Shown one piece after another: positions 63,856 to 64,000 of a DNA stretch of 64,000 nucleotides. Numbering within the stretch: the stretch's first letter is position 1; each line of letters opens with the position of its first letter. Source of the stretch: Pelosinus sp. UFO1 (GTDB lineage: Bacteria; Bacillota; Negativicutes; DSM-13327); NCBI RefSeq assembly GCF_000725345.1, contig NZ_CP008852.1, forward strand, positions 2,651,001-2,715,000, read 5' to 3'. A program made the translations under genes and the position numbers. Under the pieces are notes generated by a model, which was given only the letters and a program-made list of their open reading frames with translations, had not been told where the DNA came from and did no database searches.

Positions 63856-64000
63856 TTAAAAATTATTTGATTGAATAGCTTGGTAAGCCTTAACTAAATC
63901 CATTTTATGTACAAAAACAATTTCTTCAACCTTACTGTCCTTATAGATAAGCTGTAATAAATTATCTACTATTATGATTTTTGATAATAATGTATAGGAT
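63856..64000 (-). CDS. C-terminal part of an unidentified protein
   Basis: Last 48 codons of a minus-strand gene entering from the right edge; it ends AYQAIQSNNF and is followed by a strong terminator. The fragment alternates hydrophobic and charged residues (LSKIIIVDNLLQLIYKDSK, then EEIVFVHKMDLVKAYQ). Too short to name. Confidence 0.6.
   Translation of the reverse strand, partial: SYTLLSKIIIVDNLLQLIYKDSKVEEIVFVHKMDLVKAYQAIQSNNF

Overview
The window is AT-rich DNA from a flagellated, probably endospore-forming Firmicute. Protein style and gene order point to a Negativicute of the Pelosinus/Sporomusa type; this placement is inference, and only the close relation of the gene order to Bacillus subtilis is directly visible. 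Nearly every gene lies on the minus strand. The exceptions are a DUF1858 protein, a serine recombinase and an ArsC-like protein.

Layout from left to right. (1) 1-1770: start of rsmH, then mraZ with a three-repeat MraZ operator (head of the division/cell-wall cluster), then a membrane-anchored polysaccharide deacetylase. (2) 2052-7565: a ferrous-iron uptake locus, feoB-feoA, in which feoB is split by a 3,006-bp insertion. The insertion carries a large serine recombinase, a YitT-family membrane protein and a 42-codon ORF, and is bounded by two copies of the core CGnGTnAC. Joining the flanks restores a full-length FeoB reading frame. (3) 7678-9828: thioredoxin, a CoA-binding protein, an RMD1/DUF155 protein and an ArsC/Spx-like protein. 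(4) 9924-20019: proS, ispG, rseP, dxr, cdsA, uppS, a ferredoxin pseudogene, a small unknown gene, frr, pyrH, tsf, rpsB (translation, isoprenoid, phospholipid and envelope housekeeping). (5) 20177-52171: one long flagellar/chemotaxis supercluster, transcribed flgB to a SwrB-like gene, with three conserved but unassigned small genes. (6) 52606-60329: codY, hslU, hslV, a decayed xerC, trmFO, topA, dprA. (7) 60514-64000: a diacylglycerol-type glycosyltransferase, folK, folB, folP and the tail of an unidentified gene.

How it works together. From dprA down to rpsB-proS the order follows the B. subtilis smf-topA-gid-codV-codW-clpY-codY-fla/che-swrB-rpsB-tsf-pyrH-frr-uppS-cdsA-dxr-rseP-proS block closely. 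Differences are the ruined xerC (codV), inserted ispG, an SLT lytic transglycosylase in the flagellar cluster, FapA-like and PilZ genes among the chemotaxis genes, and the ferredoxin relic. The flagellar block encodes rod, hook, MS ring, switch (FliG, FliM, FliY), export apparatus, ATPase, FlhF/FlhG, sigma-28 and a CheA-CheW-CheB-CheC-CheD-CheY system.

The most unusual item is the feoB-interrupting recombinase element. It may be a plain insertion that inactivates Feo-type iron uptake, or an excisable switch comparable in logic to skin/sigK or comK elements; the sequence alone cannot decide between these. Two previously hidden gene relics (xerC and a 2[4Fe-4S] ferredoxin) and an alanine-rich insert in the hook protein are the other noteworthy observations.
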